Below are positions 9,187 to 18,027 of a DNA stretch of 64,000 bases, piece after piece. The translations under genes were made by a program, and so were the position numbers. The stretch is taken from assembly GCF_900114325.1 (NCBI RefSeq), contig NZ_FOSR01000006.1, forward strand, positions 162,197 to 226,196. Direction: 5' to 3'. Positions within the stretch are counted from its first letter, which is position 1, and the number at the start of each line of letters is the position of its first letter. Under the pieces are notes generated by a model. The model was given only the letters and a program-made list of their open reading frames with translations. It made no database searches and was not told the origin of the DNA. The DNA is from Rhodanobacter glycinis. GTDB lineage: Bacteria > Pseudomonadota > Gammaproteobacteria > Xanthomonadales > Rhodanobacteraceae.

Positions 9187-10560
9187 ATGCCCATTTCGCT
9201 CTACAACAGCCTGACCCGCCACACCGAACCGTTCACCCCGCTCGATCCCGATCGGGTGACCGTGTACCTGTGCGGCCCAACGGTCTACAACTACGTGCAT
9301 ATCGGCAACGCGCGCGGCCCGGTGGTGTTCGACGTGCTGGTGCGCTTGCTGCGGCGGCACTACCCGAACGTGGTCTACGCCCGCAACATCACCGACGTGG
9401 AAGACAAGATCAACGCCGCGGCCCAGGCTGAAGGCGTGCCGATCAGCACCATCACCGACCGCTATGCCGGCGCCTATCGCGAGGACATGGCCCGGCTCGG
9501 CATTGCCCCGCCGGATCTCGAACCCCACGCCACCGCGCATATCGGCGAGATCATCGCGATGAGCGAGTCGCTGATCGCCAGCGGCCACGCTTATGCCGCC
9601 GAAGGCCACGTGCTGTTCGACGTGGGTTCGTATGCCGCCTATGGCGCGCTGTCCGGCCGCGATACCGACGAATTGATCGCCGGCGCCCGCGTCGAGGTGG
9701 CACCGTACAAGAAGTCACCGGGCGACTTCGTGCTGTGGAAACCGTCCACGCCCGAGCAACCCGGCTGGGACAGCCCGTGGGGCCGCGGCCGCCCCGGCTG
9801 GCACATCGAGTGCTCGGCGATGTGCGCCGCGCAGCTGGGCGAGACCATCGACATCCATGCCGGTGGCGTAGACCTGCTGTTTCCGCACCACGAGAACGAG
9901 ATCGCCCAGTCCACCTGCGCCCACGGCGGCAAGACCTTCGCCCGCTGGTGGATGCACAACGGCATGCTGACCTTCGACGGTCGCAAGATGTCCAAGTCGC
10001 TGGGCAACGTGCTGGTCCTGCACCAGCTGCTGAAGCAGCATCGCCCGGAAGCACTGCGCCTGCTGCTGCTGCGCGGCCACTACCGGCAGCCGCTGGACTG
10101 GTCCGACAACGCCCTCGCCCAGACCGCGAGCACGCTGGACGGCTGGTATCGCGTGTTGCGCGATCTGGCCGACGTCGCCATCGACGCCACCCGCCTGCCC
10201 GTGCCCGAACGCATGGAAGCCGCCCTGTGTGACGACCTGAACACGCCACAGGCGCTGGCCGAACTGGCCGTGCTGGCCGATGCCGCGCGCCAGCAACGCA
10301 CGCCTGAAGCCAAGGCCGCCCTGCTCGGCGGCGGCGCCTTGCTTGGCCTGCTGCAGCAGGATGCCGAAGCGTGGTTCCGGCAAGCCGGCGGCAGCGACAT
10401 CGATCCCGCACGCGTGGAAGCCCTGATCGAGCAACGCCAGGCCGCCCGCGCCGCACGTGACTTTGCCCGGGCCGATGCGATCCGTGGCGAACTGGCGGGC
10501 ATGGGCGTCGTCATCGAGGACGGCGCGCAAGGCACCCGCTGGAGCGTGCAGAAAAGCTGA
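9187..10560 (+). CDS. cysS: cysteinyl-tRNA synthetase
   Basis: 457-residue class I aminoacyl-tRNA synthetase. HIGH-type motif YVHIGNARG near residues 35-43 and [10 protein letters not shown] near 268-277; zinc ligands include the cysteine in LCGPTVYN and WHIECSAMC with HHENE. I chose ATG 9187 ([10 protein letters not shown]), which matches the usual N-terminus; the frame is open further upstream but has no family similarity there. A 9-bp hairpin follows 17 nt after the stop. Confidence 0.97.
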   Translation: MPISLYNSLTRHTEPFTPLDPDRVTVYLCGPTVYNYVHIGNARGPVVFDVLVRLLRRHYPNVVYARNITDVEDKINAAAQAEGVPISTITDRYAGAYREDMARLGIAPPDLEPHATAHIGEIIAMSESLIASGHAYAAEGHVLFDVGSYAAYGALSGRDTDELIAGARVEVAPYKKSPGDFVLWKPSTPEQPGWDSPWGRGRPGWHIECSAMCAAQLGETIDIHAGGVDLLFPHHENEIAQSTCAHGGKTFARWWMHNGMLTFDGRKMSKSLGNVLVLHQLLKQHRPEALRLLLLRGHYRQPLDWSDNALAQTASTLDGWYRVLRDLADVAIDATRLPVPERMEAALCDDLNTPQALAELAVLADAARQQRTPEAKAALLGGGALLGLLQQDAEAWFRQAGGSDIDPARVEALIEQRQAARAARDFARADAIRGELAGMGVVIEDGAQGTRWSVQKS

Positions 10561-10577
10561 GCGCCCGCACCAGACAC

Positions 10578-10599
10578 CCTCCCCTGCTTGCAGGGGAGG
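10578..10599. terminator. hairpin after cysS
   Basis: Perfect 9-bp stem (10578-10586 with 10591-10599) around a CTTG loop, 17 nt after the cysS stop. No T-run follows, so it may be a weak or Rho-assisted terminator or a short intergenic palindrome. Confidence 0.45.
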
Positions 10600-10679
10600 A
10601 GCCGCACGTCACGGCGTGGAGCAAGACCCGCGACGACACTTCGCCTGACCCGGCTCGCGGCATGCGCGATAATGCGCAC

Positions 10680-11117
10680 ATGAACGACACCATCACCACC
10701 AGCGCCGCGCAGGTACAGCAGGATATCGCCGACGAATTCGCCTTCTTCGGCGACTGGAGCGAACGCTACCAGTACCTGATCGACCTCGGCCGGCAATTGC
10801 CGCCGTTTCCCGACGAATACAAATCCGAAGAGCATCGCGTGCTCGGTTGCCAGTCGATGGTCTGGCTGGTACCCAGCGGCAACGCCGATTGCATGCACTT
10901 CGACGCCGTCAGCGATTCGGCCATCGTTTCCGGCCTGCTGATGCTGGTGCTGCGCGTCTACTCCGATCGCTCGGCGGCCGAGATCCTGGCCACCGAACCG
11001 GAGTTCATCCAGTCCATCGGCCTGGCCAGGCACCTGTCGCCCACCCGCTCGAACGGGCTCGCCTCGACGCTGGCGAAACTGAAGGAATATGCCGCGGCCG
11101 TGGCGAATCAGGAGTGA
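10680..11117 (+). CDS. sufE: SufE cysteine-desulfuration partner
   Basis: 145 residues. SufE accepts persulfide sulfur from the desulfurase SufS for Fe-S cluster assembly. The catalytic cysteine is in VLGCQSMVWLV, and the family N-terminus DIADEFAFFGDWSERYQYLIDLG and C-terminal SIGLARHLSPTRSNGL are intact. ATG 10680 gives MNDTITT; an in-frame ATG 18 nt upstream is possible. No suf operon genes are adjacent. The stop codon is inside the left arm of a low-complexity inverted repeat. Confidence 0.94.
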   Translation: MNDTITTSAAQVQQDIADEFAFFGDWSERYQYLIDLGRQLPPFPDEYKSEEHRVLGCQSMVWLVPSGNADCMHFDAVSDSAIVSGLLMLVLRVYSDRSAAEILATEPEFIQSIGLARHLSPTRSNGLASTLAKLKEYAAAVANQE

Positions 11118-11201
11118 GTGGAGAGAAGTGAGGAGTGAGAGAAAGCCGCGGCAGCGTGGACTGCTCGCTCTCACTTCTCACTCCTCTTCACTCACTTCTC
11201 C
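11111..11201. repeat. low-complexity inverted repeat of GTGAGGAGTGAG units
   Basis: Left arm 11111-11141 is built from GAGTGAG and GAGAAGTGAGG units. The right arm 11167-11201 is its imperfect reverse complement (CTCTCAC, TTCTCACTCC, TTCACTCAC). The left arm starts in the last codons of sufE. The two arms could pair in the sufE 3' UTR just before the terminator. Confidence 0.6.
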
Positions 11202-11202
11202 A

Positions 11203-11235
11203 GCAAAAAGCCCCGCTTCGAGCGGGGCTTTTTGC
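11203..11235. terminator. bidirectional terminator between sufE and the dksA-like gene
   Basis: 14-bp perfect stem (11203-11216 with 11222-11235) with a TTCGA loop. It begins with GCAAAAAG and ends CTTTTTGC, so it offers a T-run in both directions. It serves the convergent sufE (plus) and dksA-like (minus) genes. Confidence 0.9.
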
Positions 11236-11259
11236 TGGGCGACGCGAAGAACGACGTAC

Positions 11260-12369
11260 TCAGTCGCCCATCTGCTTCTGCAGGTGCTCGCGACGCTCCT
11301 GCGCATCCAGCGACAGCGTGGCGATCGGGCGGGCATCCAGGCGATCGACGCCGATTTCCTCGTCGGTCTCCTCGCAATAGCCGTAACGCCCTTCCTCGAT
11401 CCGGCGCAAGGCCTTGTCGATCTTGGAGATCAGCTTGCGGTAACGGTCGCGCGTGCGCAGTTCCAGCGAGTTTTCGGTCTCGCGGGTGGCGCGCTCGGCT
11501 TCATCGCCCACGTCCCGCACTTCGTCGCGCAGGTTTTCCATGGTCTGGCGGGACTCTTCCACCAGCTGGTCGCGCCAGTCGCGCAACTTGTTGCGGAAAT
11601 AGGCAAGCTGGCGGGGACCCATGTACTCCTCGTCGGGAGTCGGGCGATACCCTTTGGGCAAATCGATCGTGATCGTGGAAGGCAGGGCGTAACGCCCGTC
11701 TTCCTTGGTCACGCCATTGTCTAGAACGGTTGCGCTTTTATTCATCGATGACTGCGTTGGCTTCTTTGTCGTGGAAGTGTCGTGGCGTGCGGTGGCGGAT
11801 GCCACGCGCGGGGACGCCACGGCGTGACCCGTCGCATGACCCTTGGCGGGGGCTGCAGCGGGCTTCGATGGTGCCGGCTTCGCCGCTGCCGGATGGGCAG
11901 CCTTGTGAACCGGCGCCGCCTTGGCCACCGGCTTGGTCGGCCGGGAAGCCTTGACGGCAGATTTCGCTGGCTTGGCAGCAGGCTTGTGGGCCGCGGCCGT
12001 GGCCTTCTTGGCGACCTTCGTCGCGGAGGTCTTGCTGACCGGGGCTTTCTTCGGCGCCACCTTCTTCGGTGCCGCCTTTTTTGCCACCGGCTTCTTCACG
12101 GGCGCCGGCTTCCTGGCCGTCTTGGCCGCCGGCTTGCCCTTGGCGGGTGCCGTGGCCTTTTTTGTCGCCGGCTTGCCGGCAACGGACTTCTTGGCGACGG
12201 CCGTCTTCGGCACGGCCTTGCGACTCGCTGCAGCCTTCTTCGGCGCGGCGCTGGCTCGTGCAGGCTTGACGGCAGCCTTGGGCTTGCTCTTTCGTACGTC
12301 TTTCGCCTTGCCCGCAGCCTTCGCTTTCTGCGGTTTGGCGGCGGTCGAACTACGTGTCGTTTTCGCCAT
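11260..12369 (-). CDS. dksA: DksA-like RNA polymerase-binding protein with a histone-H1-like N-terminal tail
   Basis: 369 residues. Residues 1 to about 208 are a Lys/Ala/Pro-rich low-complexity tail (repeats such as [29 protein letters not shown]) like histone H1 or AlgP. Residues 209-369 are a DksA domain: coiled coil, tip motif GDEAERAT (DxxExA instead of DxxDxA), then [18 protein letters not shown]. The usual four-cysteine zinc finger is reduced to one cysteine (YGYCEET, then TLSLDAQ), resembling zinc-free DksA2 types. DksA modulates transcription initiation with ppGpp. An internal ATG at 11745 would give a normal 161-residue DksA, but the tail has clear coding bias. Confidence 0.88.
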   Translation of the reverse strand: MAKTTRSSTAAKPQKAKAAGKAKDVRKSKPKAAVKPARASAAPKKAAASRKAVPKTAVAKKSVAGKPATKKATAPAKGKPAAKTARKPAPVKKPVAKKAAPKKVAPKKAPVSKTSATKVAKKATAAAHKPAAKPAKSAVKASRPTKPVAKAAPVHKAAHPAAAKPAPSKPAAAPAKGHATGHAVASPRVASATARHDTSTTKKPTQSSMNKSATVLDNGVTKEDGRYALPSTITIDLPKGYRPTPDEEYMGPRQLAYFRNKLRDWRDQLVEESRQTMENLRDEVRDVGDEAERATRETENSLELRTRDRYRKLISKIDKALRRIEEGRYGYCEETDEEIGVDRLDARPIATLSLDAQERREHLQKQMGD

Positions 12370-12493
12370 ATCCCTTCACCAATTTTGGCCGTGGCGGCCC
12401 GGTGTTATAGCCTATGTATCCCCCACCGGCAACCACGCGTCTGGAATACTTGCAACACTACATGCCACAAGCGGTGCCGGCAGCGTGAATGCC

Positions 12494-12757
12494 ATGACTC
12501 GATTGATACTGCTCCTGCTGGCTTTCTACAAGCGCTGGCTGAGTCCGCTGCTGGGGCCGCGCTGCCGATTCCACCCCAGCTGCTCCGATTATGCACGGAT
12601 CGCGGTCGTGCGCTTCGGTCCATGGCGTGGAGGCTTGCTGGCCGGTTGGCGCCTGCTGCGCTGCCAGCCGTTGTGCGACGGCGGCAACGACCCGGTACCC
12701 GAACATTTCCACTTCGTCCGCTGCCGCCATCCGGAAGACTCGGACCACGTCCACTGA
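12494..12757 (+). CDS. yidD: membrane protein insertion efficiency factor YidD
   Basis: 87 residues. Signature of the family: [23 protein letters not shown] near residues 12-34, with an amphipathic N-terminal helix ([11 protein letters not shown]). YidD is usually next to rnpA and yidC, helping membrane insertion; here it stands alone between the dksA-like gene and folE2. ATG 12494 is the first start that fits the family. Confidence 0.93.
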   Translation: MTRLILLLLAFYKRWLSPLLGPRCRFHPSCSDYARIAVVRFGPWRGGLLAGWRLLRCQPLCDGGNDPVPEHFHFVRCRHPEDSDHVH

Positions 12758-12772
12758 TTGACGCCACCGCCA

Positions 12773-13714
12773 TCAGGAACCGAAACCGCCCGGCACGCCC
12801 TTGCTGGCATAGGCCACGGCGTCGTGCGGGTGCAGGCTTTCCTGATGCTCGACGCGGACATGGAAGTCGGCAAGGCGCTCGTCGACGTCGAGCGCTTTCT
12901 GGATGCGCCGTGCAGCATCCTCGCAGAACATCAGATTGCAGCCGTTGGCCAGCGCGAAGGCCTGTTCGTCCTCGCGTTTCACTGCCGTCTGCACCGCGGT
13001 GCCCAGCGCCTGTTCGACGCGATCGAGCGTATCGAGCAGGTTGAAGGAGGCGCCATCGACCAGGCGCACCAGCAACCGGGCCACGCTGCGCTGCGCATGC
13101 GGGGTGGCGACGATGCCCTGCTCCGTGCCCAGCCACGCCTGCACCGCGGCGTGGTCGAGCGCCTGGCCGGCCTGGAAATCCCTGGCGAACTGTTCCTGGA
13201 TCAACTGCCGCGCCAACGCCGCCGAGGCCGGGCAGGTGGAGGAGTAAACCGCTTCGGTACCCAGCTCCAGCCGGAAACCGTCCGGGCCAAGGCTGGCTTC
13301 GATCGACACCGGGTAGCTGCGCCAGCCGCTGTTGGCGCTGCGCAGGGCCGCGCGCCGCACCAGCACGTCGAAACGGATGCTGAGGCGGGCGCGGTCGGAA
13401 AGACCCTTGTGCGATTCGAGGAACGCATCCAGCAAGTCCCGCAGCGCGGCCACGCTCAGCGGCTGCGTGCCGAGGTGACGATCGACCAGCAGGTACAGCC
13501 GCGACATGTGGATGCCGCGCTTGTCTGCCTGCACCAGGTTGACGAAGGCACCGACCTGGGCATTCGTGCGCTGCACCTCGCCATCGCCTGCATCGAAATG
13601 CACCGGCACCTCGATGTTGTCCATGCCCACCCAATCCAGCGCACCGGTCAGATGCGGCTGCGCCTGGGCGGCGACATCGGGCATCAGGCGGGTGGTGTTT
13701 TCGTGGCTGTGCAT
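12773..13714 (-). CDS. folE2: GTP cyclohydrolase FolE2 (type IB)
   Basis: 313 residues. Converts GTP to dihydroneopterin triphosphate for folate (or queuosine) synthesis, using Mn or Zn. Family features: GMDNIEVPVHF near residue 30, the cysteine motif SSTCPASAALARQ, VATPHAQRS with the metal histidine, and NGCNLMFCEDAARRIQ near the end. I chose ATG 13714 (MHSHENTT); a longer in-frame ATG at 13759 lacks similarity. It stands convergent to yidD with a 15-nt gap. Confidence 0.92.
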   Translation of the reverse strand: MHSHENTTRLMPDVAAQAQPHLTGALDWVGMDNIEVPVHFDAGDGEVQRTNAQVGAFVNLVQADKRGIHMSRLYLLVDRHLGTQPLSVAALRDLLDAFLESHKGLSDRARLSIRFDVLVRRAALRSANSGWRSYPVSIEASLGPDGFRLELGTEAVYSSTCPASAALARQLIQEQFARDFQAGQALDHAAVQAWLGTEQGIVATPHAQRSVARLLVRLVDGASFNLLDTLDRVEQALGTAVQTAVKREDEQAFALANGCNLMFCEDAARRIQKALDVDERLADFHVRVEHQESLHPHDAVAYASKGVPGGFGS

Positions 13715-13831
13715 GATCTTTCCTGTAATCGGCGGACAAGCCGCTGCGAGACCTTTCATTTTGGGGCAGATCGGCCGCGCTCAATAGAAGCAAAACGGAA
13801 ACGCTGCGTTATCGGCGGCGGGAAACGCCAT

Positions 13832-14686
13832 TCAACCGGCAAGACGATGCCATTGGCGCGCCAGGCGCCAGGAAGCCAGCGCCACGCCAAAGCCCTTGGT
13901 CGAGGCGCCTTGCTGCAATACGGCCAACGGATCGTCCGCTCGCGCCGCACGCCGCGCCAGCTTTTCCCCGCCCGCCGACTCCAGCCCGCGGAAGACACTG
14001 AGCGGCCCCGGCAGGCGCGACGCCTCGCGCCACGCCGCGCGCAAATCGGCCAGCTGCGACTGAATCGCCTGATCGCGCGCCTTGCTGCGCTGGCCCAACT
14101 GGCTGCGACTGAGCCCGAAACGTGCCAGGCACGCCATCGGCAATGGCAGGCGATCGCGCCCGGCATCGTCCTGCAGGCGGCGCAAGGCGTGCAGCAGATG
14201 GGCCAGCACGGCCACCCGCGAAGCGCGAGCCGGCGCCGCCTCGATGCCGAACCACCAGGCCGTCTCCAGCGACGCCAACGCGCCATGCAGGGATTCGGCG
14301 GCGGCCAGTTGCGCGGAAAAATCCGCCGCCGTGCCCTCTTCCAACTGCGCCATCGCGGCAAGCACGGGGGCCAACCAGAGTTCGCCCGGCAGCGCCGCCG
14401 CACGCTCGTCCGCAAACAAGGCCTGGGTCAGCGGATGGCGGCCACCGCTGGCCGCGGCACCGGACAACTCCTCGGCCCACCAGTTGAGTTTGCCCATCGC
14501 CACTTGCGGTTCGCGAATGCCGTAGGCGGCGGCCAGCAACTCCTGCTCCAGCGCGGCCAGGGCGATATGTCCCGGATATTTCACCGGATCGACGAACGCC
14601 AGCGCGATGCGCTGCTGCGGCTGCACTGCCAGCCACTTGTCGACGTAACTGCGCAACGCCCCCTGGGATGCCGGCAGATCGCTCAC
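13832..14686 (-). CDS. squalene/phytoene synthase-family protein
   Basis: 284 residues from a GTG start whose GTGA overlaps the mupP stop. Squalene/phytoene-synthase fold (AYGIREPQVAMGKLNWWAEEL). The first aspartate-rich motif is not evident and the second is reduced (HALRRLQDDAGRDRLPLP), so catalytic prenyl condensation is uncertain. Mitochondrial NDUFAF6 belongs to the same fold. It is co-transcribed with mupP and ubiG, a conserved Xanthomonadales order. Function unknown; a role in isoprenoid or quinone metabolism is only suggested by the ubiG neighbour. Confidence 0.8.
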   Translation of the reverse strand: MSDLPASQGALRSYVDKWLAVQPQQRIALAFVDPVKYPGHIALAALEQELLAAAYGIREPQVAMGKLNWWAEELSGAAASGGRHPLTQALFADERAAALPGELWLAPVLAAMAQLEEGTAADFSAQLAAAESLHGALASLETAWWFGIEAAPARASRVAVLAHLLHALRRLQDDAGRDRLPLPMACLARFGLSRSQLGQRSKARDQAIQSQLADLRAAWREASRLPGPLSVFRGLESAGGEKLARRAARADDPLAVLQQGASTKGFGVALASWRLARQWHRLAG

Positions 14687-15357
14687 GCCGTGACCTCGAG
14701 GCCGAGCAGCTCGGCAAGCTGGCGCGGGTGGTCGAACACGGCATCGGCACCCCACTCGTCCGGATTGCCGCCGTCCAGGTAGCCCCAACGGACCGCCACG
14801 GTGTACAACCCGGCGTCGCGGCCGGCCTGCACGTCACGACGATCATCGCCGACGAACAGGCAGCGCGCGGGCTCGACGCCGGCACGCTCGCACGCCAGCA
14901 GCACCGGGGCCGGATCGGGCTTCTTCACCGGCAGCGTGTCGCCGCAGACCACGGCGCTGGCGCGCAGGTCCCAATCCATCCGCTTGATCAGTTCCTCGGT
15001 GAGGAAGCCGGGCTTGTTGGTGACGATGCCCCAGCGCAGATCGCGTGCCTCGATCGCCGCCAGCAGCGGCTCGATGCCGTCGAACGGGCGCGTGTGCTGC
15101 GCCATGATGCCCGCATAGATATCCAGGTAGCGCGGCATGCGCACCAGCAAGGCCTCGTCATCTTCGGCAAACGCGCAGCGCAGGATCGCGCGACCGCCGC
15201 GCGAGACCACTTCGCGCACGACATCGTAGGGTGGCGCAGCCGCCCCCACCTCGTCGCAATAAATCTGCAGTGCGGCATAGAGATCGGCGGCACTGTCGAG
15301 CAAGGTGCCGTCGAGATCGAACAGCACGGCCTGCACATCGGCGGGCAACGACTTCAT
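14683..15357 (-). CDS. mupP: HAD phosphatase, probably MupP (MurNAc-6-phosphate phosphatase)
   Basis: 224 residues. HAD motifs: FDLDGTLLDSAAD (19-31 region), GIVTNKPGFLTEELI, KKPDPAPVLLACE and FVGDDRRDVQAGRDAG. Usually annotated Gph (phosphoglycolate phosphatase). Position directly after ubiG and the ending NPDEWGADAVFDHPRQL match Pseudomonas MupP, which dephosphorylates MurNAc-6-P in peptidoglycan recycling. It overlaps ubiG by ATGA and the next gene by GTGA. The MupP call is inferred from motif and synteny; its partners amgK and murU are not in the window. Confidence 0.85.
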   Translation of the reverse strand: MKSLPADVQAVLFDLDGTLLDSAADLYAALQIYCDEVGAAAPPYDVVREVVSRGGRAILRCAFAEDDEALLVRMPRYLDIYAGIMAQHTRPFDGIEPLLAAIEARDLRWGIVTNKPGFLTEELIKRMDWDLRASAVVCGDTLPVKKPDPAPVLLACERAGVEPARCLFVGDDRRDVQAGRDAGLYTVAVRWGYLDGGNPDEWGADAVFDHPRQLAELLGLEVTA

Positions 15358-16058
15358 GCAGGCTTCCTTGCACACAACAGGTAATTCACCGCGGTGATGC
15401 GGCTCAGCCAGGCCTTGCGGGTAAGCGGGTTGTAGCCGAGGCCGGAGACGTCCTCCAGCTCCAGCCCCGCATGGCGAAGCAGGCGACCCAGTTCGGACGG
15501 CTTGAGGAATTGCGCGTAGTGATGCGTGCCGCGCGGCAGCATGCGAGTGATGTATTCGGCACCGAGGATGGCGGCGCCAAACGCCGCCGGCGTGCGGTTG
15601 AGCGTGGACATGAACAGCCGGCCGCCGGGCTTGAGCATCGCGGCGAGATCATTCACCAGCGCGGCCGGATCGGGTACGTGCTCGATCATTTCCATGCAGC
15701 ACACCGCGTCGAAGGCCGCCGGCTCGGCGGCGGCAAGCTGCGCCGAAGACTGCACGCGGTAATCCACGACCAGTTCCGACTCGTGCAGATGCAGTTTCGC
15801 GGTGGCGATCACCTTGTCGCCAAGGTCGATGCCGGTCACCTGGGCGCCGGCACGCGCCAGCGATTCGCTGAGCAAGCCGCCGCCGCAGCCGACATCGGCC
15901 ACCTTCGCGCCACGCAGGTCGACGCGACCGGCCACGTAGCCGGCACGCACGGGATTGAGGTCGTGCAACGGACGCGACTCGCCATCCGGATCCCACCAGC
16001 GCGAGGCCAGTTTGCCGAAGCGGGCGATCTCGTCATGGCTGACGTTGTCGGTGATCAT
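15354..16058 (-). CDS. ubiG: ubiquinone biosynthesis O-methyltransferase
   Basis: 234 residues. SAM-dependent methylation of both hydroxyl groups in ubiquinone synthesis. FGKLASRWWDPDGESRPLH near the N-terminus, SAM motif VADVGCGGGLLSESLA around residues 54-69, and EMIEHVPDP. ATG 16058 (MITDNVSHDEIARF) fits the usual UbiG start; an upstream ATG at 16106 would add 16 residues without family similarity. It overlaps mupP by ATGA. Confidence 0.96.
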   Translation of the reverse strand: MITDNVSHDEIARFGKLASRWWDPDGESRPLHDLNPVRAGYVAGRVDLRGAKVADVGCGGGLLSESLARAGAQVTGIDLGDKVIATAKLHLHESELVVDYRVQSSAQLAAAEPAAFDAVCCMEMIEHVPDPAALVNDLAAMLKPGGRLFMSTLNRTPAAFGAAILGAEYITRMLPRGTHHYAQFLKPSELGRLLRHAGLELEDVSGLGYNPLTRKAWLSRITAVNYLLCARKPA

Positions 16059-16152
16059 GTTCGAGTCCACGATGAGTACATGTGACTGTTCGAGAGGCAC
16101 GGCCATGCATGGCCGCTTTTCGATCCTCGCATTCATGCGAGGCATGCAAAAG

Positions 16153-16407
16153 CTAAACCGCCAACCATTCGCGTACCATGATGTCCCAGCCGCCACTGAC
16201 ATGGGCGGGATCGCGATGGGCAATGGCCAGGGCATCGTCCAGCGATTCGGCGCGCAGCAGATAGGCGCCGCCGGTCTTGTCGCCGAACGGGCCGGACATC
16301 TCGTTGCGCCCCTGCTCGCGCAGCTCGGCCAGGAACTGCTGGTGCAGCGGAACCACGGCGGGATCGCACTGCGGCCGGCGGATGAGGATTACCAGATAAC
16401 GATTCAT
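16153..16407 (-). CDS. YciI-family protein
   Basis: 84 residues, ferredoxin-like YciI fold: MNRYLVILIRRP start, HQQFLAELREQG, then GAYLLRAESLDDALAIAHRDPAH. YciI proteins have a conserved His/Asp pair and are suspected enzymes or ligand-binding proteins of unknown substrate. It sits between the TRZ/ATZ amidohydrolase and ubiG, all leftward, with about 75-nt gaps on both sides. Confidence 0.85.
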   Translation of the reverse strand: MNRYLVILIRRPQCDPAVVPLHQQFLAELREQGRNEMSGPFGDKTGGAYLLRAESLDDALAIAHRDPAHVSGGWDIMVREWLAV

Positions 16408-16480
16408 CGAAGGGCTCACTTGAAAAGTTCGGCCACGGATGGCCGCTTCCTGATTTTCGCGCTGATGGCTGGGTGAACGT

Positions 16481-17812
16481 TCAATGCGCGGCGATACGCT
16501 CGCGCCAGGCGCGGGTACGGGCCAGCATGCCATCGACGTCCATGTCGACCAGCACGCGACCGGCGAGCTTGCGGCGGCCGGCAATCCACACGTCGGTGAC
16601 CTGGTGGCGGCCGGTGGCATAAACCAGCTGCGAGGGTACGTTGAACAGCGGTTGCGTCTCCAGATCGTCCAGCCGCACGGCGGCGAGATCGGCCTGCTTG
16701 CCCGGCTCGATCGAGCCGATCTTCGCATCCAGGCCCATCGCCTTCGCACCGTTGAGCGTCGCTGCGCGCAAGGCGAAGGGGGCATCGAAGGCAGCGGCAT
16801 CGCCCGCTACGGCCTTGGCCAGCAGCGCGGCGGTGCGCATTTCGCCGAACATGTCCAGGTCGTTGTTGGACGCGCAGCCATCGGTACCCAGTGCCAGGTT
16901 GACGCCGGCCTTGCGCAATTTCTCCGCCTGGCAGAAGCCGGAAGCCAGCTTGAGATTGGACTCCGGGCAATGCACCACCGACACGCCCGCCTCGACGCAG
17001 GCGGCGATCTCGCCGTCGGTCAGCTGGGTCATGTGCACGGCAATCAGGCGATCGTTGACCACGCCCAGCTTCTGCAGGCGCTGGAACGGGCGCAGGCCGC
17101 TCTTTTTCTTTTCGTCCTCGACTTCCTGCGCGGTCTCGTGCGTATGCAGATGCACGGGGATGTCGAGCTGGTCGGCCAGCACGCGGATGCGCTCGAAGCT
17201 TTCGTCGGACACCGTGTACGGCGCATGCGGGACAAACGCCGTGCCGAGCAGCGCGTCGCCGCGGAAGCTGTCGTGCACTTCGCAGGCGCGCTCGAAGTAT
17301 TCGTCCTGCGTCTTGGCCCAGGCGGTGGGAAATTCGATCACCGGCAGACCGACCACGGCACGGAAACCGAGCTTGCGATAGGTGGCACCGATGGCATCCG
17401 GGAAGAAGTAGTTCTCGTTGGCGCAGGTGGTACCGCCGCGCAACATTTCGGCCACCGCCAGCTCCACGCCGTCGCGCACGAACTCCGGCCCCATCACCTT
17501 GGCCTCGGCCGGCCAGATGTGTTGCTGCAGCCACACCATCAGCGGCAGATCGTCGGCCAGACCGCGCAACAAGGTCATCGGGTTGTGCGTATGACTGTTG
17601 ACCAGGCCAGGGATCAGGGCGTGCTCGCCCAGGCTGATCGTTTCGCGCGGCACATAGGCGCGACGGGCTTCGTCGATGGGCAACAGCGCGACGATATGGT
17701 CGCCATCAACCGCCACCGCGTGATTTTCCAGGACCACGCCATGGGGTTCCACCGGTACCACCCAGCGGGCTTCGATCAACAGGTCGACGGACTTGGGCTG
17801 GGTTTCAGTCAT
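16481..17812 (-). CDS. TRZ/ATZ-family amidohydrolase (MtaD-like 5'-methylthioadenosine/SAH deaminase)
   Basis: 443 residues. Metal-dependent amidohydrolase: metal motif GLVNSHTHNPM near residues 65-75, VHLHTHETAQE, CPESNLKLASGF and LGTDGCASNNDLDMFGE. Proteins of this subgroup deaminate methylthioadenosine or S-adenosylhomocysteine. Its place beside ubiG and mupP is conserved in gammaproteobacteria and would suit disposal of SAH from methylation, but substrate is inferred. ATG 17812 (MTETQPK) chosen; the frame is open about 40 codons upstream without similarity. Confidence 0.9.
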   Translation of the reverse strand: MTETQPKSVDLLIEARWVVPVEPHGVVLENHAVAVDGDHIVALLPIDEARRAYVPRETISLGEHALIPGLVNSHTHNPMTLLRGLADDLPLMVWLQQHIWPAEAKVMGPEFVRDGVELAVAEMLRGGTTCANENYFFPDAIGATYRKLGFRAVVGLPVIEFPTAWAKTQDEYFERACEVHDSFRGDALLGTAFVPHAPYTVSDESFERIRVLADQLDIPVHLHTHETAQEVEDEKKKSGLRPFQRLQKLGVVNDRLIAVHMTQLTDGEIAACVEAGVSVVHCPESNLKLASGFCQAEKLRKAGVNLALGTDGCASNNDLDMFGEMRTAALLAKAVAGDAAAFDAPFALRAATLNGAKAMGLDAKIGSIEPGKQADLAAVRLDDLETQPLFNVPSQLVYATGRHQVTDVWIAGRRKLAGRVLVDMDVDGMLARTRAWRERIAAH

Positions 17813-17877
17813 GGCTTTGAAGCTCCGTGGTTCGAATACGCAAAGGGCGGCTGACCTTGCGGCGCCGCCCCTTTGGC

Positions 17878-17990
17878 TGTCATTCCAGCAGAAGCTGGAA
17901 TCCAGTCTGATACTCGTGCAAAGCACACGAATTGGAAATGCGTGCTTCGCACGAGTACCTCACTGGACCCCGGCCTGCGCCGGGGTGACG
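17878..17990. repeat. CGTCATYCCRGC-type REP inverted pair between the amidohydrolase and efp
   Basis: Left element (17878-17906) contains TTCCAGCAGAAGCTGGAA, itself a hairpin, followed by TCCAG. The right element (about 17962-17990) holds the CCCCGGCCTGCGCCGGGG hairpin and is the diverged inverted counterpart, ending GTGACG. A second internal dyad around 17913-17957 (ACTCGTGC...GCACGAGT) lies between them. The same family occurs at 32106-32190 and 63610-63637. Confidence 0.75.
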
Positions 17991-18027
17991 CAGCGGCAAG
18001 CCGCGCGCAAGCGCGCGGGCCGTTGCG

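Noticed and set aside
11800..12360. Apparent DNA tandem repeats opposite the dksA-like tail
   Set aside because: They reflect Lys/Ala/Pro codon repetition in a coding region rather than a separate repeat element or CRISPR.
18001..18018. CCGCGCGC..GCGCGCGG hairpin as efp terminator
   Set aside because: 8-bp stem without T-run and with only a 2-nt loop; not convincing enough to list separately.
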